Origin: Macrobrachium rosenbergii | Lineage: Eukaryota > Arthropoda > Malacostraca > Decapoda > Palaemonidae | Assembly (NCBI RefSeq): GCF_040412425.1 | Contig: NC_089767.1 | Span: 124,001-188,000, forward strand | Length of the DNA: 64,000 bases | Reading direction: 5' to 3' | In this document: one piece after another, positions 32,035 to 42,870 of the stretch | Layout: every line of letters starts with the position of its first letter | How positions within the stretch are numbered: position 1 is the stretch's first letter | Position numbers and translations under genes: made by a program | Notes under the pieces: generated by a model | Databases searched by the model: none | Seen by the model: the letters and a program-made list of their open reading frames with translations, nothing else | What the model was told of the DNA's origin: nothing

Positions 32035-34726
32035 ATGTCTGACTCCTCGAGTGTGCGAATGTGTGTTAGGGGGTGTAAGACTCGGCTTGCTAAAGCCTCT
32101 TTAGATCCTCATTCGGTATGTACGAAATGCAGGGGCAAGAGGTGTGAGTTAGGTGATAGATGCGATGAGTGCTTGGGTCTTTCTGAAAGGGAGTGGATCG
32201 AGTATAACCGCTACGTAAGGAAACTTGAAAGGGACCGGCTCAGAAGAGCTAAGAGTGCTTTGTCTTGCTCTTCCAAGGGTAGCCAGGATTTTGATAATTC
32301 GTTGCCCCAAACTAATGAACCTTCTGATCATTCCCCTGTAGTGGTAGTTCCTGATCCCCCTACTGATTCAGGTAAAGACCCATCCCTCAAGGATATGATG
32401 GTGGCCATTCAAGCCCTTGGCCAACGTGTTGAATCCCTCGCTCAAGACAGAGAGAAATTGTGGTCTAACATGAGAGATCTTGAAAGTGCAAGTGTTGGTG
32501 ATAAAGTTAGTGCAGTGGAGGGTGCGGCCGCTCGGATCTGTCGTGCTCCTAGCCCTAGACCTCTTCCAAGCTCCCCAACCCCTGGGAGAAGGAAAGTCGA
32601 CAGGCGAAGGGAGGCGAGAGATTTTAGCTCCCGAGCGGTCGTCCCCTCGAGTGTTCCTGTAGACGCTCCCCAGGACGCTCACCCTCGCCATAGGAAAGGC
32701 GAGGTTAATATGTGCTCTTCGTCTTCTGAGGACGCAGTCCCCAAACGGGGCTGGCGTCGGGCCTACAAATCTAGACCGCTCAAGAGGAAGCTCCCCTATG
32801 TTGAAGGACGCCGTTTTGAGTCTTCTCAAGCTCCGGGGTGTAGCCATTGGAGCAGTCTGGAATGCTTCAGTTCTGAAGGTAGCTCCCCCTCCAAGTGCAG
32901 GCGTAAATTGCTAGTTTCAACCAGGACGCCTGGCAGCAAGAAAACGTCGGACGCTTTTCTTTCTTCTTTTCATGCTCCCCCTCCTCCTTCGAATTGGGAA
33001 TTGTCCCCAGAACACCCTCCTCAACCTGTTCAATTAGTTGAGGGCTCGTTAGATCTTGCGCTTTCTCCAGTCGGTCTTCAGCAGAAGGAAGCTCCACAAT
33101 GGTCTCTACTAAAGGATATGCACCAGAAACTTTCTTCCTTTATGCAAGCTTGCCAGCCTGCAGAAAAGACGGATAAATTTTCCCCTCCTTTGGCTGTTCG
33201 TCGCACTGAGGAAACTTTTGCCCGATGTCGCACAGGCGGCCAGTGCTCAAGTGACTTCAAGGGGTGGCGAGACAGCGAACGCGGGAAGAATGTTTCTCCT
33301 TCTCAAAGGGCCTCGATCAGTTCTCGTCAACCTCAGGAAGCTTTTGACAGATGTCGCACGGGCGGCCAGCTCTCAAGCGACCTTAAGGTTGGAGGGGACA
33401 ACGATCGTCAGAAGTCCGGACGCCAGGACGCCCGAGTTGTGCAGGAGGATGGACGCCAGGACGCCAGGTGTCAAGAGCTTGGACGCCAGGACGCCGAACG
33501 TCAAGAATCTGGACGCCGGGACGCTAGGCGTCACGAAGTTGGACGCCAGGACGCCAAGCGTCATGATATTGGATGCCAGGATATTCATGCAGTTGGGAGT
33601 CAGGATACCAAGCGTCAAGACCGTTATCCACAGGACGTTTTGGTCGAGGATTTTCTTGTTTTGGAAGCAGCGACTAGTAGACAGGACGCCGCTACCTCGG
33701 TTTCCGTACAGCTTTCGGAGGAAGCGAAGGACAACGACGATCTTCCTCCCTCTCCAGATGTTCTCCTCGAGAAAGTTTCCGATGAAGAGGAACAAGAATC
33801 TCAACTTCCTTCCTCAGACTTGAAGAAGTTGATGAAAGTGTTTACGGAGCTTTTTCCGGACAACTTCGTACCTGCCGGCCCCCGTTCTCCTCCCTCGGAA
33901 TTTACCCTCGGGAAAACTCCAAAGAAGACTATTTTTACTAAAATGATCATGTCTCATTCCTCCAAACGAGCCTTGAGAGTTATGGAAGAATGGATGAAAT
34001 CCAAAAAGGATCAAGGACGAACAGTGTTCTCTTTTCCTCCAGCTAGACTTACGTCGAGGTCTAGCATTTGGTATGAGACTGGAGAAGCTCCCGGCCTGGG
34101 AGTTCCTGCCTCTTCCCAGGGGGACTTCTCTTCTCTGGTCGACGCTTCTCGCAGGACTGCTATGGGTAAATCCAAGGTTTTCTGGTCCCCTTCGGAAATG
34201 GATCACATCCTGAAGGGAATTTTCAGAGCTTTCGAAGTCTTCAATTTCCTGGATTGGACTCTGGGAGCTTTGAGGAAGAAGACTGAGACCTTATTAGATT
34301 CAGACACCAAAGATCTCATTCATGTTATGTCCTGCATGGACAAGGCTCTCAGAGATGGAGCCAACGAATTGGCAGCTCTTTTCTGCGGGAGTCTTGAAGA
34401 AAAGGGCACATCTTTGTTCCTTTCTTGCCAATGGGGTTACGCCCATCCAAAAGGCAGAACTCCTTTATGCTCCTCTCTCGACGCATCTTTTTCCTCAGGA
34501 TTTAGTGAAGGAGGTATCCTCAGCTTTGACTCAAAAAACTACTCAAGATCTAATCACCAAAACTGCAAAGAAAGTTCTACCTTCTAGCTTCACCTCTCAG
34601 AAAATTATAGGGGAAGCTCCTGTTATTCAGCCCTTTCGAGGCAGAACCCTCAGTAGAAGGAATTCAAGACCTACGATCAAAAGATCTACGAGAAGAAACA
34701 ATAGACAAGGGAGAAGCAGAGTCTGA
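32035..34726 (+). pseudogene. DIRS A gag, +1 shift near 34380
   Basis: The main frame (32035-34587, 850 codons) starts with MSDSSSVRMC. An N-terminal cysteine cluster (C10, C14, C29-x2-C32, C37, C43-x2-C46) precedes 'LSEREWIEYNRYVRKLERDR'. The middle is charged and low in complexity, with repeats of 'GRQDA' (33415-33610). A conserved part follows from about residue 595. Near 34379-34382 (a T4 run) the similarity to the B gag moves to the +1 frame, which runs to 34726 and ends in a basic tail ('RRNSRPTIKRSTRRNNRQGR'). It could be a lesion or a recoding site. The protein would form the RNP particle. Confidence 0.82.
33415..33610 (+). repeat. GRQDA-type coding repeat in DIRS A gag
   Basis: 'ggacgccaggacgcc' recurs with a period of about 30 bp, six or more times, encoding G-R-Q-D-A and related pentamers. 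It stays in frame. Confidence 0.85.
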
Positions 34727-36813
34727 GAAGACTCTCCTTCAGACAGCGGTTGGAGCCAGACTAACACACTTCTGGCTGGAATGGGGGAAGAGAGGAGCGG
34801 ATCCATGGTCCGTTCAGTTAATCAAGGAGGGGTACAAGATCCCTTTCCTCAGGAAGCCACCTTTAGCTACAAGGCCGGTAGACCTTTCGGCCAATTACCG
34901 AACGAAAATAAGAGTGGACGCTCTGCAACAGCAGTTTGTTCTGCTGCTGCAAAAACAGGCTATAGAAAAAGTTTTGGACCCGGAATCTCCAGGTTTTTAC
35001 AATCGTTTGTTCCTGGTTCCCAAAAGCTCGGGGGGATGGAGACCGGTGCTAGACGTGAGTGCTCTCAACGTGTTTGTTCAAAAGACAAGATTCACGATGG
35101 AAACAACCAAATCCGTTCTAGCAGCAGTCAGACAGCACGACTGGATGGTGTCTATGGATCTTCAAGATGCGTATTTCCATATTCCCATTCACCCGAGCTC
35201 CAGGAAATACCTGAGGTTTGTGCACAGGGGAGAAACTTTCCAATTTCGAGCCCTATGTTTCGGCCTAAGTACCGCTCCTCAGGTTTTCACGAGGCTAATG
35301 AAAAACGTAGCTGGAATGCTTCACACAAGAGGCATCAGAGTCTCCCTATATCTGGACGACTGGCTCCTCAGAGCTCCTTCCTACACTCTCTGCCTGGAGG
35401 ATCTTCGGACGACTCTTCAATTATCAGAGAATCTAGGACTCCTTATGAACAAAAGGAAGTCTCAGCTGATCCCATCCCAAGAGATTCAGTACCTTGGGAT
35501 GAGGATTCAGAGTCAAGCTTTTCGGGTTTTTCCATCAACATCAAGGACGGAACAAGCTTTAGAAAAACTTCAGAAATTCCTAAAGAGATGAACTTGTTCA
35601 GAAATTCCTAAAGAGATGAACTTGCTCAGTGAGGGAATGGATGAGTCTGCTGGGGACCCTTTCCTCTCTAGAGCAGTTTGTCTCATTAGGAAGATTGAAC
35701 CTTCGTCCGTTGCAGTTCCATCTAAATCGGAACTGGGACAGAGACAAGGAATTAGAAACGAAGTGTATTCCCATTTCACAACAAATAAGATATTATCTAC
35801 AATGGTGGAACGATCCCCTAAAACTTCAAGAGGGACTTTCCCTGCATCAGAGGAACCCAGACCTAGTGTTGTTCTCCGACGCATCGGACTCGGGGTGGGG
35901 AGCAACACTGGGAAAGATGGAAGTCTCAGGCTCTTGGACCAGAGATCAGATAGAATGGCACATCAACCAAAAGGAACTGACTGCTATCCTTCTGGCTCTA
36001 ATAGAGTTCGAAGGTCTAGTGGAGAAAAAAGTAGTTCAGGTCAACTCCGACAATACGACGGCGTTGGCCTACATCAAGAATCAGGGAGGCACTCACTCCT
36101 ACTCTCTATACGAGACCGCCAGAAAGCTCCTTCTTTGGACAAAGGAGAAAGATGTTACTCTTGTTACCCGCTTTATTCAAGGCGAAAAGAATGTGAGGGC
36201 AGACATGCTGAGCAGAAGGAATCAAGTTCTGTCGACAGAGTGGATGCTTCACCAGGACGTCTGCAAGAGCCTGTGGCGGATTTGGGGCCGACCATGCATA
36301 GACCTCTTCGCCACAGCTCAAACGAAGAAGTTGGAAACTTACTGTTCTCCCGTTCCAGATCCCGAAGCGGTCCACATAGACGCGTTTCTGCTGGATTGGT
36401 CCAACTTAGACGTGTATGCGTTTCCCCCATTCAAAGTTATTCACAAAGTTTTGCAGAAGTTCGTAGCTCACGAAGGGACCAGGATGACCCTAGTGGTTCC
36501 TTACTGGCCTACAAAGGAATGGTTCACAGAGGTACTGGAATGGATGGTGGACACCCCGAGAAGACTACCTCTCAGAATAGATCTACTCAAACAACCCCAC
36601 TTGGAAAGATATCACCAAAACCTCCAAGTTCTACAAATGACTGCCTTCAGACTATCAAAAAACTTGCAAGAGCTAAAGGCTTTTCGAAGGCGGCAGCTGA
36701 CGCAATTGCAAGAGCAAGGAGGTCATCAACAATCAAGGTATATCAATCCAAGTGGGAAGTATTTAGAGGATGGTGCAGAAAAAATTCTATTTCCTCTTCC
36801 AGTACCTCTGTAA
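34611..36813 (+). pseudogene. DIRS A reverse transcriptase, RNase H, methyltransferase-like ORF
   Basis: An open frame from 34611 overlaps the gag end and has no early ATG, so expression may need recoding or a non-AUG start. RT motifs are 'FYNRLFLVPKSSGGWRPVLD', 'MVSMDLQDAYFHIPIH', 'FGLSTAPQVFTRLM' and the catalytic 'YLDDWLL' (near 35350). A TGA at 35590-35592 and a 28-bp tandem duplication (35571-35626) interrupt it. RNase H follows in the next frame ('LVLFSDASDSGWGATLG', 'VNSDNTTALAYIKNQGG'). It is followed by the DAM-like methyltransferase region seen in DIRS1 elements ('CIDLFATAQTKKLETYCSP', 'LVVPYWPTKEWFTEVLEW'). The frame ends at TAA 36814-36816. Confidence 0.9.
35571..35626 (+). repeat. 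28-bp tandem duplication breaking the DIRS A pol frame
   Basis: Bases 35571-35598 and 35599-35626 are identical except one base (tt/ct at the end). The unit length shifts the frame by one. Both copies contain the same in-frame TGA context. Confidence 0.92.
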
Positions 36814-37712
36814 CTGAAATAGCAGACTTCCTTCTCTTCCTTAGAAGGGAACTTAACTTTTCTATTTCCACAATTAAGGGATATAGGAGTATGTTAACTG
36901 CCGTTTTTAGGCACAGAAACTTAGACCTTTCCAACAATAAGGATCTCCAGGACCTTATCAGATCCTTCGAGACCATTAAAGAGAAAGGCCAGGATTCACC
37001 AGCTTGGAACTTAGATGTCGTTCTTAAATTTCTTATGGGAAATAGGTTCGAACCCCTACATAAGGCATCATTTAAGGATCTTACTCTAAAAACTCTGTTT
37101 CTGATCAGTTTGGCAACAGCTAAAAGAGTAAGTGAGGTCCATGCCTTCAGCAAGACTGTCGGCTTTAGACAAGGCAAAGCGATTTGTTCGTTGCAACTTG
37201 GGTTCCTCGCAAAGAATGAGATTCCATCTCGACCCTGGCCCAAAACGTTTGAGATCCCGAACCTGTCGGATATCACAGGTACAGAAATAGAGAGACTCCT
37301 GTGTCCTGTAAGAGCTCTGAAGTCATACCTGGAAAGGACTAAGGAAATACGAGGTAAGTCAGAAGCACTGTGGTGTTCAGTCAAGAAACCCTCGTTACCC
37401 ATGTCTAAGAATGCATTGTCTTACTTTATCAGGCTATTGATAAGAGAAGCCCATTCAGAATTTAATGAAACTGATCTACAAATTCTTAAAGTTAAGACGC
37501 ACGAGGTTAGAGCAGTAGCAACCTCGGTGGCTTTTAAACAGAATAGATCCTTACAAAGTATCTTAGACGCAACCTTTTGGAGAAGCAAGTCAGTGTTTGC
37601 CTCGCATTACCTCAAACAGGTTCAGACCATATATGAAGACCGCTACACTCTCGGCCCTTTTGTAGCGGCTAATTCAGTAGTGGGTGAAGGATCTACCCCT
37701 GCTATACCATAA
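36640..37712 (+). CDS. DIRS A tyrosine recombinase (YR)
   Basis: An uninterrupted frame overlaps the end of the RT/RNase H ORF and stops at 37710-37712. It lacks an early ATG, so the start is approximate. The N-terminal SAM-like DNA-binding domain spans 'STIKVYQSKWEVFRGWC' to 'VTEIADFLLFLRRELNF'. The catalytic domain has Arg I in 'TAKRVSEVHAF' (about 37125), the H-x-x-R pair in 'KTHEVRAVATS' (about 37500) and the nucleophile Tyr in 'FASHYLKQVQ' (about 37608). It would integrate a circular double-stranded cDNA without target duplication. All catalytic residues I can place are present. Confidence 0.9.
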
Positions 37713-38116
37713 ACCTATACCCTTTTCTCCTTTTCTTGAAATGGAGAAAGATTTTATGGTTGTGTGCGAAGGCTGGACGCTGTCTTCCGCAATCATTAGT
37801 AAATATTTTACCTTTTGTTAGTTTGTTGTGTTAGTCGGTCAGGTGGTCGTTTGTGTTCCTTACTAGCGCCCGGAACAAGGGTATTTTTTAAGGAGGTCTA
37901 GTCACATAGAGGTTATACACCAGTTGACAGCCCCTAGAGATTTTCAGCCCCCTGGGTGGATCGCTGGATCTCTTAAGGAATGCAGATGGAATGAAGCAGG
38001 AAAACTTCGAAGTTTGCTTCCTTAACAGGTAGGAACCTCGAGTTGGTTTTACAATTTTAATTTTGTCAATTCCAACGATACTGGCTGTCTCTGACCCTCC
38101 ACCAAAGGTGTCAATC
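37713..38116 (+). other. DIRS A 3' untranslated region
   Basis: No ORF. Contains 'ttaacaggtaggaac' (38022-38036), a splice-donor-like motif. Equivalent donor-like motifs follow the recombinase in B (44226) and C (8363). Confidence 0.5.
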
Positions 38117-38213
38117 AGCTATATATATAACTACCAGTTAAGTCAGATGTTTAAAAATGATATTTTCATAATAAAATAAATTTTTGAACATACTTACCTG
38201 GTAGTTATATATA
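38117..38213 (+). repeat. DIRS A internal complementary region
   Basis: Bases 38117-38152 are the complement of the element's left end, and 38153-38213 the complement of its right end (38386-38444). The two halves meet at the TTT/AAA trinucleotide. Confidence 0.95.
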
Positions 38214-38248
38214 ATTAATTCCCACCCTCCTCCCCTCTAGAGACGAGA

Positions 38249-38444
38249 GGCATGGAAGATCTGAGGAATACCTGGTGTGGTTCCAGATACCTGGATAGAG
38301 GGCGCATAGGTAGACCACCTGACATACCTATCGGCGATTGCCGCGAGTTTTGAAATTCTGCCGTGACGTCAGGGACTTAAGCTATATATATAACTACCAG
38401 GTAAGTATGTTCAAAAATTTATTTTATTATGAAAATATCATTTT
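38249..38444 (+). repeat. DIRS A right inverted terminal repeat and right end
   Basis: Bases 38249-38401 pair with the left repeat. The last 43 bp are specific to the right end and begin at 'ccaggtaagtatgtt', a perfect splice-donor consensus. Confidence 0.92.
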
Positions 38445-41410
38445 GCTTATGGCCGTTGTGCTATGCAGACTTGTGTGCTCACTCTCTGCCCTGATCGCCG
38501 TTACGCTGTTTTCCCGGTGGGATCTTTCATGTTTTTATTGAGTGTATTTGTGGGTGTTTGATTTTGTTTTGCAGATGCAAACCCACTAATCATCTAATCC
38601 TGCGTGTGAGGCCATCACCCCCCAGTGTGTGTGTCCTGGGGCTGTCTCTTGAGAGAGATCTCTCCTCTGTCATCTTTACTCGCTTTGTTGGGTTAAGGTC
38701 GGTGGGGGTGGCAGTAGGGGATCAAGATGACCTGTTCTTGGGGGCCTCTGCTTGCTCTGAGGGGGAAATTTTTCCCTCAGAGTGAGAGGAGTCTCCCACC
38801 ACTCACCAGACTTTTGCTTCTCCAGGTTTGGTGGCCGAGCATCACGAGGCAACCGATCTCCAGGCAGCTTGGCTCTCCTTGGGGCTCTCTGTGCAGTCCC
38901 ATCTGACGAGGTTCCTGGTGGTGTCGCATGCTTCTGCAGCCGTTACCTCGACCACAGTGACCATAACAGCCTTCACCAAAGTTCCTGCTACAATTTTCAC
39001 CCACTTTCCAACTCAAGTGACCCCAGCGGTGGAGGATCAGACCACTGTCTATGCACCGGCACCCTAGTATGCGGTGTCCCTGCCTCCGATCTTACCTGTG
39101 GTCCCGACTGCTCCTGTTCCTGTTGCACCTCCTGCCCTGGTTGCTCCTGTAGCCTTGGCAGCTCCTGCTGTTCCTGTCACCTGGGCCGCTGCTGCTGTGC
39201 CTCCTGCCCCAGCTGCCCTGACTGCTCCTGTTGCCGCTCTTGGTGTTCCTGAGGCTTCTGTCATCCAGGCTGCTCCTGCTGTCCTGGCGGCCCCAGCTCT
39301 TTCTGTGCTTTCTGCTGCTCCCTCTTGAATGGGGAATCTGACCGCCTTCTTGAAGATGTCTAGAAGAAATCGAAGAGGTCCCGTGAGGTGTCGTTGTCTG
39401 CTGCCTCCTCCCCTTCTTCTTCTGAGACTTGTCAGCCGAAGAAGAAGAAGGCTGCATTCCCCTAAGAAGTCCCGCCTCAGGACTTTGAAGGCGCTGGCCC
39501 CCCTCCACAGGGGAGGCAGTGGGATCTCTCGTTGGCTCTTCCCAGCCTCAGGCTTGGGTTCCAGGTCTTGCATCTCATGAGCTTTGGATGCTCAGACCTC
39601 TCAAACCTGTGCTCCCGATACCAATTCGAAGAAGTTCGCTTCTAAGACTGGTACTGTGCCTGTCTCTTCCAGAGTTTCTTCAGATACTTGAAAGGCGACC
39701 TCTCCCGATGATAGTTCTGTACGAGATTTGGGAGTATCGGGTGCTCAGCCAAGCTGAGTCACGCCGCATGCTCAGGATTCCATGGAATCTCTGGCACCCT
39801 GGACCAGCACTGGCGAGCCCGCTCCCCGGTCTGGTTCAGGCACATGACAGGAGAAAGTGCCGAAACATGCCGGTATTTCGACACTTCCTGCCAGCATTGC
39901 TTCGAATGCTTGGTCAGGTTCTCAACCCGGTGTCTCGGACCCAAGAGCCCAAGCACCTGGGAAGGCAGAGAGGAGGTCCCCTGTTCAGTCTTCTTCTTGG
40001 GAGGTTTTGGCCTCAAAGAAGACTGGGGTATATTGTCAGGACTGCACAAGTTCACGTTAGGCAGCTCCCGAACACTTGACTCCAGCCAGCCCCTGCCTGA
40101 TCACTTTGATAGGATTGGCCTCGCTCGCCAGAGAAGGGTGATGGGGTGCGCTTGGGTGAACCTCTCCACTTTCCTCGGGACAGCACTTTGCCAAGGGAAG
40201 CACGAGTCGGATAGGTAGGACTCCGATGAGAGTGCTTCTTCTTGGGGTTCGGCTGCGATGATCTACGCCCTGGGCTCGGTTCTCGGACTTCCCAATTGTA
40301 CACCTCAGTAGTCAAGGAGGGATCTCAGGAGTCTGCAGAGGTTCTTCCTCCAGCAAGGGGAGTAGGTCAGGAGGACTGCATCCTGGAAGGACTTGAGGGT
40401 CCTCTTCCTCAGGATGCGGACACCCCCGAGATACAGGGGACCTTTGCAGAGACCAATTGCGCTGATTTATCTTGGGGAAGGGGCCATGACCTCTTCCATG
40501 GATTGTCTTTTGTGCCTAGAATCCTTTTGGGGTCCCAAGAAGGAACCCAAGGATCAGTGGGGCTGCCGTGGTCCTTGCTTGCCAAGGGGGTACTCGACCA
40601 GGTGAATAACCTTGTCTCTGGGCAAGAGAACTTGCTTCAGCCAAACTGCTTGGACAAGCTCCTTCCCCCTCCTCTGCCTCGACAGAAGCGGTTCTACACA
40701 CCCTTGGAGGGGTCTTTGCCGACTAAGCAGGTTGACATGGACCTGGTTTGCCTAGGCCCGGGTCTCTGGCTGCAGCACCTTGCCAAGGAAGGGGTCTCCC
40801 TCTTGCAATAAGAGGTAGCGGATCTGGAGGCCACTACTATGGCAGCTCTTTAGGCAGTCTTGGTTGGATCTGTGGTCTTTCACAGTTTCCAAGGTTGCCG
40901 CCGCCTCGGTTGCAATCATGCCTGGAGAGGACTCCGTGTTCCAGAGGCTGTCAGTCTCGAGGTAGGGCTATCTCCTACCTGGCCCACCAGATGGCAAACC
41001 TGGTGCTGAAGAGGAGGGACGTTGTCCTGAATCAGATCTCCAGGTCTGTAGGTCCTGAGTCGACAATGACCCTGAGGAATGGACCATTGCTGGGTTCTGC
41101 CTCTCTCTTCCCCAGAGTTGGTAGATGCTGCAGTGGACAAGACCACTGCGGCCCAGCCTTCGGGTCAGCCTAGCACTTCCTTGGCCCCTAAGAAGACCTA
41201 GGCTTCAAGGGGCGCTAGTGGTAACACCCAGCCTTCTTCCTCGGCCAAGAAAGCCGTCCCTTTCAACCCTCTTTCCAGTCTGGAAAAGGGGGCAAAGGAA
41301 ACAAGAAGAAGGGAGGAATCTAGGGGCAGCGTTCCCCTCCAACTGCTGCCATTGGTGTGGGGGTACCTGTCGAGCCATTGGGCAACATGGCAGTGACATG
41401 GGGCCGAGAC
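38445..41410 (+). pseudogene. DIRS B gag remnant
   Basis: After the leader (38445-38560), a 'SLERDLSSV' segment near 38655 matches the start of the gag cysteine region of D, but the cysteines are lost. A Pro/Val/Ala-rich low-complexity stretch occupies 39064-39310. Bases 39330-39480 and 40370-41100 match gag of D. Near 40970-41090 'HQMANLVLKRRDVVLNQISR' aligns with the +1-frame end of DIRS A gag. Frameshifts and stops are frequent. Confidence 0.72.
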
Positions 41411-42870
41411 CTGGGTTGTGGATGTCCTTCAAGAGGGATATCTACTTCCCTTCGAGTCTCGGCCACCTCTCACCAACAACCCAGTCCTTCTCCTCATCTG
41501 CATTCCCAGCTCACTGAAGGATCTCACACTCAAGGAGGAGGTACAAGTGATGCTGAAGAAGAGCACTATAGAAGTTGTGTTGTATCGGTCCCCAGGCTTT
41601 TACATCCGCGTCTTTCTTGTAGAGAAAGCTTCAGGGGGGCTGGAGACCGTTCACAAACCTCTCTCCCTTGAACCGATTCGTTCACCAGACTCAGTTCATG
41701 ATGGAAACAGCACGCTAAGTGCTCGCCTCCATCAGGGAGAATTACTTCATGTTTCAGGTGGACTTGAAGGATGCGTATTTCCAAATACCCGTCCATCTGT
41801 CCTCTCGCTTTATCCTAAGGGAAGCGCTGTTCCAATTCAGGGTACTGTGTTTTGGGCTTTCGACCGCCCACCAGGTGTTCATGCAAGTGTTTACCCTTGT
41901 GTCAGCTTGGGCCCATTTGTACGGGATACATCTTTTGAGGTATCTCAACGACTGGCTCTTCCTGGCGAGCTCCGGCTCGCAGTTGCTACAGGACAGGGAT
42001 TGACTTCTCAAGTTTTGCTGCAGTGTAGGGGTCGTAGCAAATCTTCGGAAGTCAGATCTCGTCCCCAAGCAGAGGATAAAGTACCTGAGCATGCAGATAG
42101 ATACAGGTAGCAGCAAGAATCTTTCCCTCGTGGGTGGCTTCTCCTTCGTTCTCTCCAGTGGAGACTGAAAGAGTACTGGTCCCAGTTTTGAGCCCCAGTC
42201 CTTTCCCATCCCTCTTTTGGAAGAAGTGAGACAGGATTTGAACTGGTGGATGGATGACAGGATCCTTGTAATAGGAGTATTCCTGCATACTCCCCCTCCC
42301 AACATGCTTCTGTTCCCAGATGCATCTACCGAGGGATGGGGCACACACCTGGAGGAGTTGCTGACTTTGGGAGTGTGGAACCAAGATGACAAGCACCTGC
42401 ACATCAACATCTTGGTACTCAAGATGGCCTTCGTACCCCTCCAAGAGTTTCAGGATCAAGTGATAGCACGCTCGGTGGTGTTGATGAGTGACAACACAGT
42501 AGTGGCATATGTCAACAAGCAGGGGGGGTCTCATTTCCTTCCCTCTGCATCAGTTGACATTGCAGGTGCACGAGTGGGCAGTAGCTCAATTGTATCCTGT
42601 CAGCCAGGTACATTCTAGGCAAGAGGAATGTAGTGGCATACAAGCTCAACCGCCAGAATCAGGTGATAGGGACAGTGACCCGTCCCTTCACTCAGGTATC
42701 ACGGAGAGGTTGTTCAAACTGTGAGGACTTTCTGCCATCGATCTGTTCTCCTCTCAGCACAACAGAAAACTTCCTGTCTTCTGCTCCATCGTGCCCGACC
42801 CATGGGCCACTGTGGAGGACCACGGGACAACCTCTACATATACGCCTTCCCTCCGTTTTATCTGATTCAC
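41410..42870 (+). pseudogene. DIRS B reverse transcriptase, RNase H, methyltransferase-like remnant
   Basis: Three frames are needed. RT motifs are 'PGFYIRVFLVEKASGGLETV' (41590), 'MFQVDLKDAYFQIPVHLS' (41750) and 'FGLSTAHQVFM'. The active site reads 'RYLNDWLF' near 41940, so the first Asp of the YLDD box is Asn. RNase H shows 'LLFPDASTEGWGTHLE' and 'LMSDNTVVAYVNKQGG'. The methyltransferase-like block begins 'AIDLFSSQHNRKLPV' near 42737. The copy is dead. Confidence 0.85.

Larger units (their letters stand above)
31679..38444 (+). mobile_element. DIRS1-like retrotransposon A, structurally complete, nested in B
   Basis: Both ends carry TTT (31679-31681 and 38442-38444). The complementary region at 38117-38213 contains the complement of the left end joined to the complement of the right end with a run of five A. 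This is what a circle sharing one TTT would give. There is no target duplication, as expected for tyrosine recombinase integration. A paralog of the empty site exists at 1881-1905, where 'aacattacaatttgctttcg' corresponds to 'aacattccaa-TTT-gcttatgg' flanking A. Gag, RT/RNase H/methyltransferase-like and recombinase frames are long, with few lesions. Confidence 0.93.

Noticed and set aside
34781..35611. 276-codon plus-strand frame over the DIRS A RT
   Set aside because: Out of frame with the RT motifs; shadow ORF.
35616..36630. First half of the 698-codon frame ending at 37712
   Set aside because: It overlaps the RNase H and methyltransferase-like frame and is Ser/Arg-rich shadow sequence; only the part after about 36640 is recombinase.
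38782..39252. Cys-rich small protein frame
   Set aside because: It is an alternative frame of the Pro/Val/Ala-rich gag low-complexity region of DIRS B.
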